DNA of 20,872 nt, from positions 1 through 20,872 of IMG/VR virus record IMGVR_UViG_3300014499_000217. The stretch is one strand, 5' to 3'. A program made the position numbers and the translations under genes. Numbering within the stretch: the first letter of the stretch is position 1; each line of letters opens with the position of its first letter. The notes under the pieces were generated by a model, which saw only the letters and a program-made list of their open reading frames with translations, had not been told where the DNA came from and searched no databases. Source of the stretch: a virus. Positions 15,162-20,872 of the stretch are shown here, piece after piece.

Positions 15162-15725
15162 ATGGCCCAACTGCCGCAGAACGCCCGCACGGCGCTGGAG
15201 GTGCCGGTAGTGCCCGGCCTGCCGGCCAACGTGCGCCATACGCTCAACGACAGGCTGCGCACGATCGCACAGCGGATCGACTCGCTCACCCCGGCGACGA
15301 CGTCCACCACGACGAGCGCGAGCTCGCCCGCATCGACGACGCCCACCGCGGCGGCGCCGTTTTTCATTCTCTCGCCGGTGGCGCTGGCGATAGCGGCCAT
15401 CAACCTCGCAGGCGCGGCGGCGAGCTGCCAGATGGTGGCGCTCACGATTCCGGTGACTACCATCCAGAACCCGATTAATATTCCTGCCGGCGGCGCGCTG
15501 CTCTCCGTCGTCATCGCGCAGGACTCAACCGGCGCGCGGGCGTTCGCGCTCGATACGGCGTACCTGACGGCGTTCGGAAGGTGGGGGATTACGGCGGCGA
15601 ACCTGGCCGCAAACGTCTCGACCGCGCCGAACTCTCAACTGGCGCTGACCTTCGCTTCGGACGGGAACGGCAACCTGACGCTGCTGAACACGTATCCGCC
15701 GACCCTGATTGCGACAGCCCAATGA
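15162..15725 (+). CDS. Small fibre-like virion protein with Thr/Ser/Pro linker
   Basis: This 187-residue protein has GAGGGTGA at 15150-15156 upstream of the ATG at 15162. The N-terminus (about 1-42) holds a short helix (VRHTLNDRLRTIAQRIDSLT). It is followed by a low-complexity Thr/Ser/Ala/Pro linker (about 43-66), then a hydrophobic Ala-rich stretch (FFILSPVALAIAAINLAGAA). The C-terminal domain (about 105-187) has GGALLSVVIAQDSTGARAFA and resembles a phage module with a 'G..l...i.QD.tG.R....' core found in fibre-associated proteins. No signal peptide starts the protein; the hydrophobic stretch could be buried rather than a membrane segment. Its stop overlaps the start of the tailspike gene (ATGA at 15722-15725), so the two are probably made in step. 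It may connect the tailspike to the tail, but this is inferred from coupling alone. Confidence 0.75.
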   Translation: MAQLPQNARTALEVPVVPGLPANVRHTLNDRLRTIAQRIDSLTPATTSTTTSASSPASTTPTAAAPFFILSPVALAIAAINLAGAAASCQMVALTIPVTTIQNPINIPAGGALLSVVIAQDSTGARAFALDTAYLTAFGRWGITAANLAANVSTAPNSQLALTFASDGNGNLTLLNTYPPTLIATAQ

Positions 15726-18577
15726 AACTACTTCTCTGTTTTGCTTTCGCTCTCTCGCTGCCTGCCCAGTTCCCGAACGCGGTTCCGCGATCGCAATCCG
15801 CCGTGGATGCGGACACGCCTTCGATAAAGACCTTCGGAGCCAAAGGGGACACCCAATTCTATTGGGCCGCTTTCTCCACCAGCGCCGGATCAACCGCCGT
15901 CTCGGTGACAGGGCTCCAATCGACCACGAACACGGCCGCGATCACGGCATCAAGCGCGGCGCAGCTGATCACCTACGCTTCCACGCCGCAGACGAACTTC
16001 GCGGGCTATCTGATCCAAAACCCCGGCGGTCCGGACCAGGAGCAGGTCACGTGCGTGGTGTTTGCGCTGTTCAACTGTCTGGCGGTCTACTCGAAGAACC
16101 ATCCCGCCGGCGAGACCGAGCAGCCTGCCGTTTTCTTCCCCGGCGACGTGGGCAAACAGATCCGCATCGCCGGCGCGGGCCCGGCGACGAACCCGACGTG
16201 GCACACGCTGGTTGCGCCGGGCGGCCTCACAGAGACCACCACGGCGATTACCTGTCCAACCCCAGCTTGCCAGGGGACGATCAGCGCATCGGGGACCCAG
16301 ACGGCCGGCCAGCTTCAGTTTCTGGCGTGGAGCTATGACAACAGCTTCACGTGGAGTATCTGGGGGAGTAATAACGCGAGCTTTTCCGGCGAGAGCATGG
16401 TCCATACCGCGACCGTCGCCGGTTTCCAGATCACGAGCGGCGCCGGATGCAACTCGACGGGCTGCTGGAACTCCCGCGACATTTACACGATCACCAACCC
16501 CGCTTATGCCTACTACCGGGTCAAGACCATCGACGGGGTGAGCGGCACGCATGCGCTGACGGGCATCGACATCGTCGGCGTCGGCCCGGTGCTGGCTTCG
16601 ACCATCGCGACCTACGTGGATACCTTCCACGTGACGATCGCCGCGCCGGCGGCGGCCACCGCTTCCCAGGTGGCGGGGATGTTCGGGACCGACGACACCA
16701 AGGCCACCCAAAACGCGCTGGCCGGAGTGGCGACGGCCGCGCAGCCGCCGTGGGGCGCGCCAGGTCAGGGGATGTCGAACAAACTCTACGTGCCGAGCGG
16801 CACTTACTGGCTGTCGAGTTCGATCAACAACGAGATCTCGGGCGAGCTGGACGTGGAGGGCACAGGCTCTTCGGGTAGCACTTTCATTTTCGATCCGGCT
16901 ATGACGGCGGCGACCACCACGGATGCGGAGATGGGCACGATCCCGTACCTCTGGTGGCAGAACGGCTCGAACGGATACGACTACGGCTCGATCCTGCGGA
17001 AACTGACGATCAACTGCAACGAGGTGGCGGCCGCGGTGTGCCTCTACATGACCGTGCCGCAGGAGTACTCCGGACTCGATGAGGTGACCGCCGAATTCTT
17101 CTATGGGCAGAAGGGCATCTTCGTCGAGGGCGGCCAGAATTTTTCATTCCGCAAGGTCAACTCGATCGGCGCGTACCGGGCCTTCCCCCAGCAGATGTGC
17201 TACCTGACGCAGACCGTCACGCCGTCGTCATCTCCGCAGACCGTGAGCGTCAACTCGACGGCCATGTGGACGACCGGCGCGCAGGCGGACGTCGGCTGGC
17301 TGACCGCGACGCGCGAACAGGGGCTCACCATGACGGTGATTGACGGGACGCACCTCTCGGGCACGTACCTGAAAGCGCACTCGATCAGCGATCCGCTGCA
17401 CCACACCAACATGCCGATCGGCGTGGACCTGAATAACATCTACGTTGGCTTCCACGACGACCAGAGCACGCGAACGGGCACGACGCAATCGGGCGCGGGA
17501 GACGGCATCGGGACCCGCATCCAGTGCTGCGTCGGAGAATTCAACGACCAGCACGCCGAGGGCGCGATCGCGACGCTCGACCTCGAAGGAGCCACCAGCT
17601 CGGTCGTCACCGGCTCCAGCGCGAACTACAACACGGCCGTTGCGATCGCAAATTACTCAACGGGGGACACCCAGGCCTCGAACACCGGCGGGGCGCGAGG
17701 ATTCGGGCAGTGGTTCGACGGCGTCACGGGGACGGCGGACCAGGGCTTCGGATCGATGCTGCACGTGGCGGTCGGGGACACAGTCACGATCGACAACCGG
17801 GGCAGCCCGTTCTACGGCGAATATAATTTCTTCGGCGCGCTCCAGGTGACCGGCGAGGGCGTAACCATGTCGCCATGGATACCGGGCTCCCTGGGACCGC
17901 CCAACACAACCGGCAACACGGCAAGCATCATCGGCGGCTTCAGTAATCCGATGGGTCTGCTGGCCGCTCAGAACTGCACCGCCGGCGGCGTCTTCATGAT
18001 CGCCGGCAACAACTACACGGGGACGAGCGGAGTGGCGCGGTCGGGCACGTATCCATCCCCCTGCTCGCCGACCTACGGCAACGCCGCGGGGTTCGCCGTG
18101 ACCGCGAACAACAACACGGTGCTGAACCGCCTGATGTTCGGGAGCGCGGCGGGGAGCGTGCTCGACTACGGCCTCACGGTGAACTGCTTGGGCTTTGGCA
18201 ATCCGCTATGGTCCACAGGGCAATGGAACTACCGGTGGTGCTCGGACGGCGCGGGCGGGGTGAACGTGCACCTGCAAGCGATACAGTACGGCGGCAGCTG
18301 GACGGACATCCTGGACCTCAATGGAGCGACAGCGCAGGTGACAGCGCCGGGCCTCGTCTCGGGCGCGCTGGCGACGCCGGGCTCGGTGCTGGTGGACACC
18401 GGCACGGGCGCCGCGGGTTCGGTCGAGGATGGGACGGCGCCCGGCGTCGCGACATTCATCGGCGGGACGCTGCCCTTCAGCGGGACGATTCCGCTGGCCA
18501 AGCTGACCACCGGCGGCTCGGCAGGCTCTGAGACGGTGGTGAACGGACTGATTACCGCCGTGGTGCCACCCACTTGA
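15722..18577 (+). CDS. Beta-helix tailspike / pectate-lyase-like protein with Sec signal peptide
   Basis: This is a 951-residue protein when started at ATG 15722 (the frame is open upstream only within the previous gene). Residues 1-15 are a Sec signal (MKLLLCFAFALSLPA|Q). SIKTFGAKGD (about 34-43) and GTDDTKATQNAL (about 322-333) are the two halves of the pectate-lyase-3-type tailspike motif, here separated by roughly 280 residues. KLYVPSGTYWLSSSI (about 354-368), ELDVEGTGSSGSTFIF and later GIFVEGGQNFSFRKVNSI are the expected rungs of a right-handed beta-helix. The C-terminus (SETVVNGLITAVVPPT) matches a common fibre end. About 15 cysteines remain in the mature chain. The active-site residues of a depolymerase cannot be fixed by reading. 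Role: probably host-glycan binding and/or cleavage. GAGGA of the next gene overlaps its stop. Confidence 0.85.
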   Translation: MKLLLCFAFALSLPAQFPNAVPRSQSAVDADTPSIKTFGAKGDTQFYWAAFSTSAGSTAVSVTGLQSTTNTAAITASSAAQLITYASTPQTNFAGYLIQNPGGPDQEQVTCVVFALFNCLAVYSKNHPAGETEQPAVFFPGDVGKQIRIAGAGPATNPTWHTLVAPGGLTETTTAITCPTPACQGTISASGTQTAGQLQFLAWSYDNSFTWSIWGSNNASFSGESMVHTATVAGFQITSGAGCNSTGCWNSRDIYTITNPAYAYYRVKTIDGVSGTHALTGIDIVGVGPVLASTIATYVDTFHVTIAAPAAATASQVAGMFGTDDTKATQNALAGVATAAQPPWGAPGQGMSNKLYVPSGTYWLSSSINNEISGELDVEGTGSSGSTFIFDPAMTAATTTDAEMGTIPYLWWQNGSNGYDYGSILRKLTINCNEVAAAVCLYMTVPQEYSGLDEVTAEFFYGQKGIFVEGGQNFSFRKVNSIGAYRAFPQQMCYLTQTVTPSSSPQTVSVNSTAMWTTGAQADVGWLTATREQGLTMTVIDGTHLSGTYLKAHSISDPLHHTNMPIGVDLNNIYVGFHDDQSTRTGTTQSGAGDGIGTRIQCCVGEFNDQHAEGAIATLDLEGATSSVVTGSSANYNTAVAIANYSTGDTQASNTGGARGFGQWFDGVTGTADQGFGSMLHVAVGDTVTIDNRGSPFYGEYNFFGALQVTGEGVTMSPWIPGSLGPPNTTGNTASIIGGFSNPMGLLAAQNCTAGGVFMIAGNNYTGTSGVARSGTYPSPCSPTYGNAAGFAVTANNNTVLNRLMFGSAAGSVLDYGLTVNCLGFGNPLWSTGQWNYRWCSDGAGGVNVHLQAIQYGGSWTDILDLNGATAQVTAPGLVSGALATPGSVLVDTGTGAAGSVEDGTAPGVATFIGGTLPFSGTIPLAKLTTGGSAGSETVVNGLITAVVPPT

Positions 18578-18580
18578 GGA
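18576..18580 (+). promoter_or_regulatory. Ribosome-binding site of the acetyltransferase gene
   Basis: GAGGA overlaps the stop of the tailspike gene (TGA 18575-18577) and lies 5 nt before ATG 18586. It supports the ATG over the in-frame TTG at 18574, which would sit before the site. Confidence 0.6.
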
Positions 18581-18585
18581 TCTGT

Positions 18586-19287
18586 ATGACGAGACCTTCC
18601 CTCGATTCGATCGAAGTACGCGAACCCTTTCCGGAGTGGGCCTGGCCCTCGGCGTGGGCGTGGGTCGAACCGCACCGCAAGCGCATGGCGGACGACCGCG
18701 GACCGCAAGATCAGGCAGCGTTTGTCGAACAACAGATGAGACTGGCGCGCCAGAATCCGCCATGGCGGACGTTCGGCGTATGGAACGGAACGGCGCTCGG
18801 CGGCTTCGTGCAGCTGGAGCCGATAGCGGCGGGGATCTGGTCGATCCACATCACCTTATCGCGGCCGTTTTTCGGTTGCGGGGCGAAGGCGTCGGGGATG
18901 GTGATCGACAAGCTGTTCCAGTGCGACCAGGCGGCGCGCAAGGTGATCAGCGCGCTGTTGACGACGAACCTGCTGTTCTGTTCGGGACTCGGGCGCAAGT
19001 TGGGGTTTCAGCGGGAAGCGTGCCTCCGGGAGCACGTGATGGTGAACGGCAAGCCGGCGGATTTATTGATTTTCGGGTTACTGAGGGGGGATTGGCATGG
19101 GGTTTCTATCGACAATGCTGGACGGGCTGTTCTCCGGGATCGGAAGCCAGCAGCCGACCACGCAAACGACCAACAGCACGGGGACCAGCACATCGACGTA
19201 CAACCCCAACCAGACTGCCCTGCAGAACAGCCTGTTCCCGTCGCTGACAAGCGCCCTAAGCGGCGGGGTCGGCGGCGCGACGGCTAA
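18586..19287 (+). CDS. GNAT-family acetyltransferase in the ejection-protein module
   Basis: This is a 233-residue protein. The core (about 1-170) follows the phage GNAT pattern: WRTFGVWNGTALGGFVQLEP, then WSIHITLSRPFFGCGAKASG (in the place of the acetyl-CoA-binding loop), then RKVISALLTTNLLFCSGLGR, KLGFQREACLREHVMVNGKP and a terminal LLIFGLLRGDW. Such proteins usually end shortly after that last motif. Here the frame continues for about 64 residues rich in Arg, Gln, Asp and Pro, entirely inside the start of the next gene (191-nt overlap). By order (after the nozzle and tailspike, before ejection proteins) it matches T7 gp13, whose family has been linked to acetyltransferase folds. Substrate is unknown; modification of a virion or host protein is inferred. 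The classical R/QxxGxG/A loop is imperfect, so catalysis is not certain. Confidence 0.75.
   Translation: MTRPSLDSIEVREPFPEWAWPSAWAWVEPHRKRMADDRGPQDQAAFVEQQMRLARQNPPWRTFGVWNGTALGGFVQLEPIAAGIWSIHITLSRPFFGCGAKASGMVIDKLFQCDQAARKVISALLTTNLLFCSGLGRKLGFQREACLREHVMVNGKPADLLIFGLLRGDWHGVSIDNAGRAVLRDRKPAADHANDQQHGDQHIDVQPQPDCPAEQPVPVADKRPKRRGRRRDG
19085..19090 (+). other. G6 run at the acetyltransferase/ejection-protein junction
   Basis: Six G's precede ATTGGCATG, where the ATG (19097) starts the next gene; the G run serves as part of its ribosome-binding site (GAGGGGGG at 19083-19090). Removal of one G would fuse the acetyltransferase in frame to the next gene. An extra G would move it to a frame that ends at 19247. 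It is a place where a sequencing error or slippage would change the reading. Confidence 0.55.
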
Positions 19288-19861
19288 CTCCACGGCGGCT
19301 TTCTCGGCGGCGCTGCCGGCGGCTGAGAAGGCTTTACAGCCGGAACTCGAAGGCGGCACAAACGCGATCAACGAAGCGACGCAGGGCTCCATGGCGCAGC
19401 TCGACCAGGCCGAGGGCGGCCGGGGATTTGGGAACTCAGGGCAGGAAGCCAATAACACCGAGGCGGCGGAGCTGGGGCGCGTGGGGCAGATCGGGAGTTT
19501 GAATAACAGCGTGGACCAGCAGGCCACGGGACTCGCTTCATCGCTCGAAACCCAGGGCGACAACAATTACTACAGCTCTTTGTCCGACGCGCTGAACGCG
19601 GCGTTCGCGAATCCCGGCAAATCGACCACCAGCAACTCGACGCAGACGACGCAGGGAACGATGGCGGGCGGCGTTCTCGGGGGTCTGGGGATGGGGCTGA
19701 GCGCGCTCGGCGGCAAGGGCGGCGGAGGGTCCCAACCGAACACGCCGTGGAACAACGACGGCGTGCAGAGCCAGCTCAATCAGATCAATAACCCGTCCAC
19801 GGCGACCATCGACCCCGGCGACATGATCGGGTCCTCCGGAAACTACACGACGAATCCGTAA
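19097..19861 (+). CDS. Putative internal virion / DNA-ejection protein
   Basis: This 254-residue protein begins MGFLSTMLDGLFSGIGSQQP, a typical short amphipathic start of phage internal or ejection proteins. It is rich in Gly, Ser, Thr, Asn and Gln. A helical middle part (TAAFSAALPAAEKALQPELE...MAQLDQAEGGRGF) is followed by a Gly-rich hydrophobic segment (GVLGGLGMGLSALGGKGGGG) that could insert in a membrane, and a polar end. The ATG at 19097 has a strong ribosome-binding site (GAGGGGGG, 6 nt spacing) but lies inside the acetyltransferase gene's open frame. By position it corresponds to T7 gp14-like proteins, which leave the capsid to build a channel in the outer envelope. No cysteine occurs in the chain. 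Call is by context, start motif and composition; no family match was established. Confidence 0.72.
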   Translation: MGFLSTMLDGLFSGIGSQQPTTQTTNSTGTSTSTYNPNQTALQNSLFPSLTSALSGGVGGATANSTAAFSAALPAAEKALQPELEGGTNAINEATQGSMAQLDQAEGGRGFGNSGQEANNTEAAELGRVGQIGSLNNSVDQQATGLASSLETQGDNNYYSSLSDALNAAFANPGKSTTSNSTQTTQGTMAGGVLGGLGMGLSALGGKGGGGSQPNTPWNNDGVQSQLNQINNPSTATIDPGDMIGSSGNYTTNP

Positions 19862-19874
19862 AGGGGAATGAACC

Positions 19875-20872
19875 ATGTATGACATGACCGGCCCGTTCAA
19901 CGCGGGCATCAACGCGGCGCGCAATCTGAACGCGGCGTATGAGCAGCAGCAGCAGCTCGCCGAGCAGAACCGCGCGGCGCTCGCCACCGAGGCGATGCGC
20001 CAGCAGCAGCTCGATCAGGATTCGACGCGGGACGCGGCGACCCAGCAGCACCAGACGCTCGCCGATCAGCTCGCCGTAATCGGCGGCGGCGGCCAGCAGG
20101 TGCAGAACGGCGCGGTGCAGCAGCCCGTGGCTCCGTCGCAACCTTCAAATGGCGACACTCCCTTGACCGCGATCGCGCAGTCCGCGATGCCGTCGAGCGT
20201 GAACGTGCCGGCGGCGCCGGGGCGCACCGTGAGCGTGGCCGGCCAGCAGTATCAGATGCCGACACAGCAGGAAAGCGGAGACGCGGATCTCGCGCAGAAG
20301 GTGAAAGTGGCCCAGGCGTTGCAGAACGTGAAGGGGCGCGTGCGGCTCGGCGAGTCGATCGCCACGCCGCTGGGCTTCGATCCGAATATGGAAGTGCCGG
20401 TGGAATCCGTGGGCAGCCTTTCGGAGGCGGCGGAGCGTGCGAAGAAGCCCGGCCCGAAGTATCAGTTCCACTACGAAACCAATGACGACGGCACTGTGAA
20501 CGCCTTCCGGACCGACGACGCGGGCAACGTGATCAAGGCGGGAACGTTCCGAGGCGCGGCGGGCACAAAGGCCGGCAGTACAGACCCGGACGCCCCGCCA
20601 GACAAACGGACGGCGGCGGCGATCACCCAACACGACAAGCTTTTCGATCAAGAGAATGTGATCCACGCGCTGCGCGGCCAGCTGGGCTCCGACATCACCC
20701 TAAAAGACGGTGACGAGGTCACTGACCCGTGGACGAAACAAACCATGCCCATGACGGCCGCCAAGCGCACGTTCTATCAACAGCAGGTGGACAAGCTCGG
20801 CACGCAGGCGAAGGACATCGAGAGCCAGCGGCAACAGTTGAGGCAGAACTTTAAGCTGGGCGAGTACGCGCC
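19875..20872 (+). CDS. Putative internal virion / ejection protein (5' part, runs off the window)
   Basis: The frame is open from ATG 19875 to the end of the window with no stop, giving 332 complete residues. TAAAGGGG (19859-19866) lies 8 nt upstream. The N-terminus is a Gln-rich helix (NAAYEQQQQLAEQNRAALAT...MRQQQLDQD), then a Gly/Gln/Pro-rich low-complexity linker. A segment with KVKVAQALQNVKGRVRLGES follows, then a small folded part (KYQFHYETNDDGTVNAFRTD...). The last part visible is helical and coiled (FYQQQVDKLGTQAKDIESQR). Helical, Gln-rich composition and the place after a gp14-like gene fit an internal core protein of the T7 gp15/gp16 sort, packed in the head and injected with the DNA. 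A transglycosylase domain, if any, would lie in the unseen 3' part. No cysteine is seen in the visible part. Confidence 0.78.
   Translation, partial: MYDMTGPFNAGINAARNLNAAYEQQQQLAEQNRAALATEAMRQQQLDQDSTRDAATQQHQTLADQLAVIGGGGQQVQNGAVQQPVAPSQPSNGDTPLTAIAQSAMPSSVNVPAAPGRTVSVAGQQYQMPTQQESGDADLAQKVKVAQALQNVKGRVRLGESIATPLGFDPNMEVPVESVGSLSEAAERAKKPGPKYQFHYETNDDGTVNAFRTDDAGNVIKAGTFRGAAGTKAGSTDPDAPPDKRTAAAITQHDKLFDQENVIHALRGQLGSDITLKDGDEVTDPWTKQTMPMTAAKRTFYQQQVDKLGTQAKDIESQRQQLRQNFKLGEYA

Noticed and set aside
15581-15721. N-terminal extension of the tailspike gene to 15581
   Set aside because: It lies within the preceding gene in another frame and would hide the signal peptide beginning at ATG 15722, which sits in a standard ATGA coupling junction.
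18574-18585. TTG start for the acetyltransferase at 18574
   Set aside because: The GAGGA site lies after this TTG and 5 nt before the ATG at 18586, so the ATG is favoured.
19083-19097. Programmed frameshift at the G6 run like those of tail chaperone genes
   Set aside because: The gene downstream has its own ATG and good ribosome-binding site. The -1 frame product ends at 19247 without adding a recognisable domain, and the +1 fusion has no precedent that I know. Kept only as a caution.
1-20872. tRNA genes, CRISPR arrays, insertion sequences, attachment sites
   Set aside because: Reading both strands I saw no cloverleaf-like sequence with a TTCRA loop, no regularly spaced short repeats, no transposase motif and no direct repeats of attachment type; coding sequence occupies nearly the whole window.

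Overview
This GC-rich window is a single, tightly packed, co-directional block of 19 genes, all on the + strand, plus the last codons of a gene entering from the left. It reads as the virion-structure half of a tailed phage or prophage of podovirus (short-tailed) type. No terminase, portal, replication, integration or lysis gene lies inside it. There is no tape-measure, tail-tube, sheath or baseplate gene. Instead the order is scaffold, decoration, major capsid, adaptor-like proteins, large beta-propeller tail protein, tailspike, small acetyltransferase, internal/ejection-type proteins. That order resembles the T7 core gene order (gp9-gp10-gp11-gp12-gp13-gp14-gp15), but with several extra fibre-like genes. 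The podovirus assignment is inferred from gene order and protein architecture, not from a database match.

Layout: (1) 1-1655 holds a small four-CxxC zinc-ribbon protein, a scaffold-like coiled-coil protein and an unrecognised charged protein. (2) 1686-4173 holds a decoration-like protein, the major capsid protein and two small beta-rich virion proteins. (3) 4199-7530 holds two large proteins with clear Sec signal peptides: one built from tail-fibre modules, the other cysteine-rich with GxGYxxxPTV repeats. (4) 7532-11044 holds three adaptor/connector-like proteins that share a fold signature, with a repetitive fibre gene wedged between the second and third. (5) 11045-15148 is a 1367-residue protein: an N-terminal beta-propeller, six (perhaps seven) tandem domains of about 110 residues, then a C-terminal tail with six Trp-rich mini-repeats. 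(6) 15162-18577 holds a small fibre-like protein translationally coupled to a 951-residue tailspike that also has a signal peptide. (7) 18586-20872 holds a GNAT acetyltransferase whose 3' end overlaps the next gene by 191 nt, then two ejection-type proteins, the last running off the window.

Genes mostly abut or overlap (ATGA, GTGA and TAATG junctions), and the largest gap is about 42 nt, so one polycistronic late operon is likely. I saw no convincing promoter, terminator, tRNA, CRISPR array, insertion sequence or diversity-generating retroelement. The most unusual feature is that three large virion-type proteins (genes at 4199, 5932 and 15722) begin with Sec signal peptides and carry many cysteines, which is odd for a phage assembled in the cytoplasm. 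The 'xA-Q' cleavage style and the Cys-bracketed module in the first of them suggest exchange with a Gram-negative soil bacterium, possibly of the Acidobacteriota. That host guess is weak and rests on style alone.
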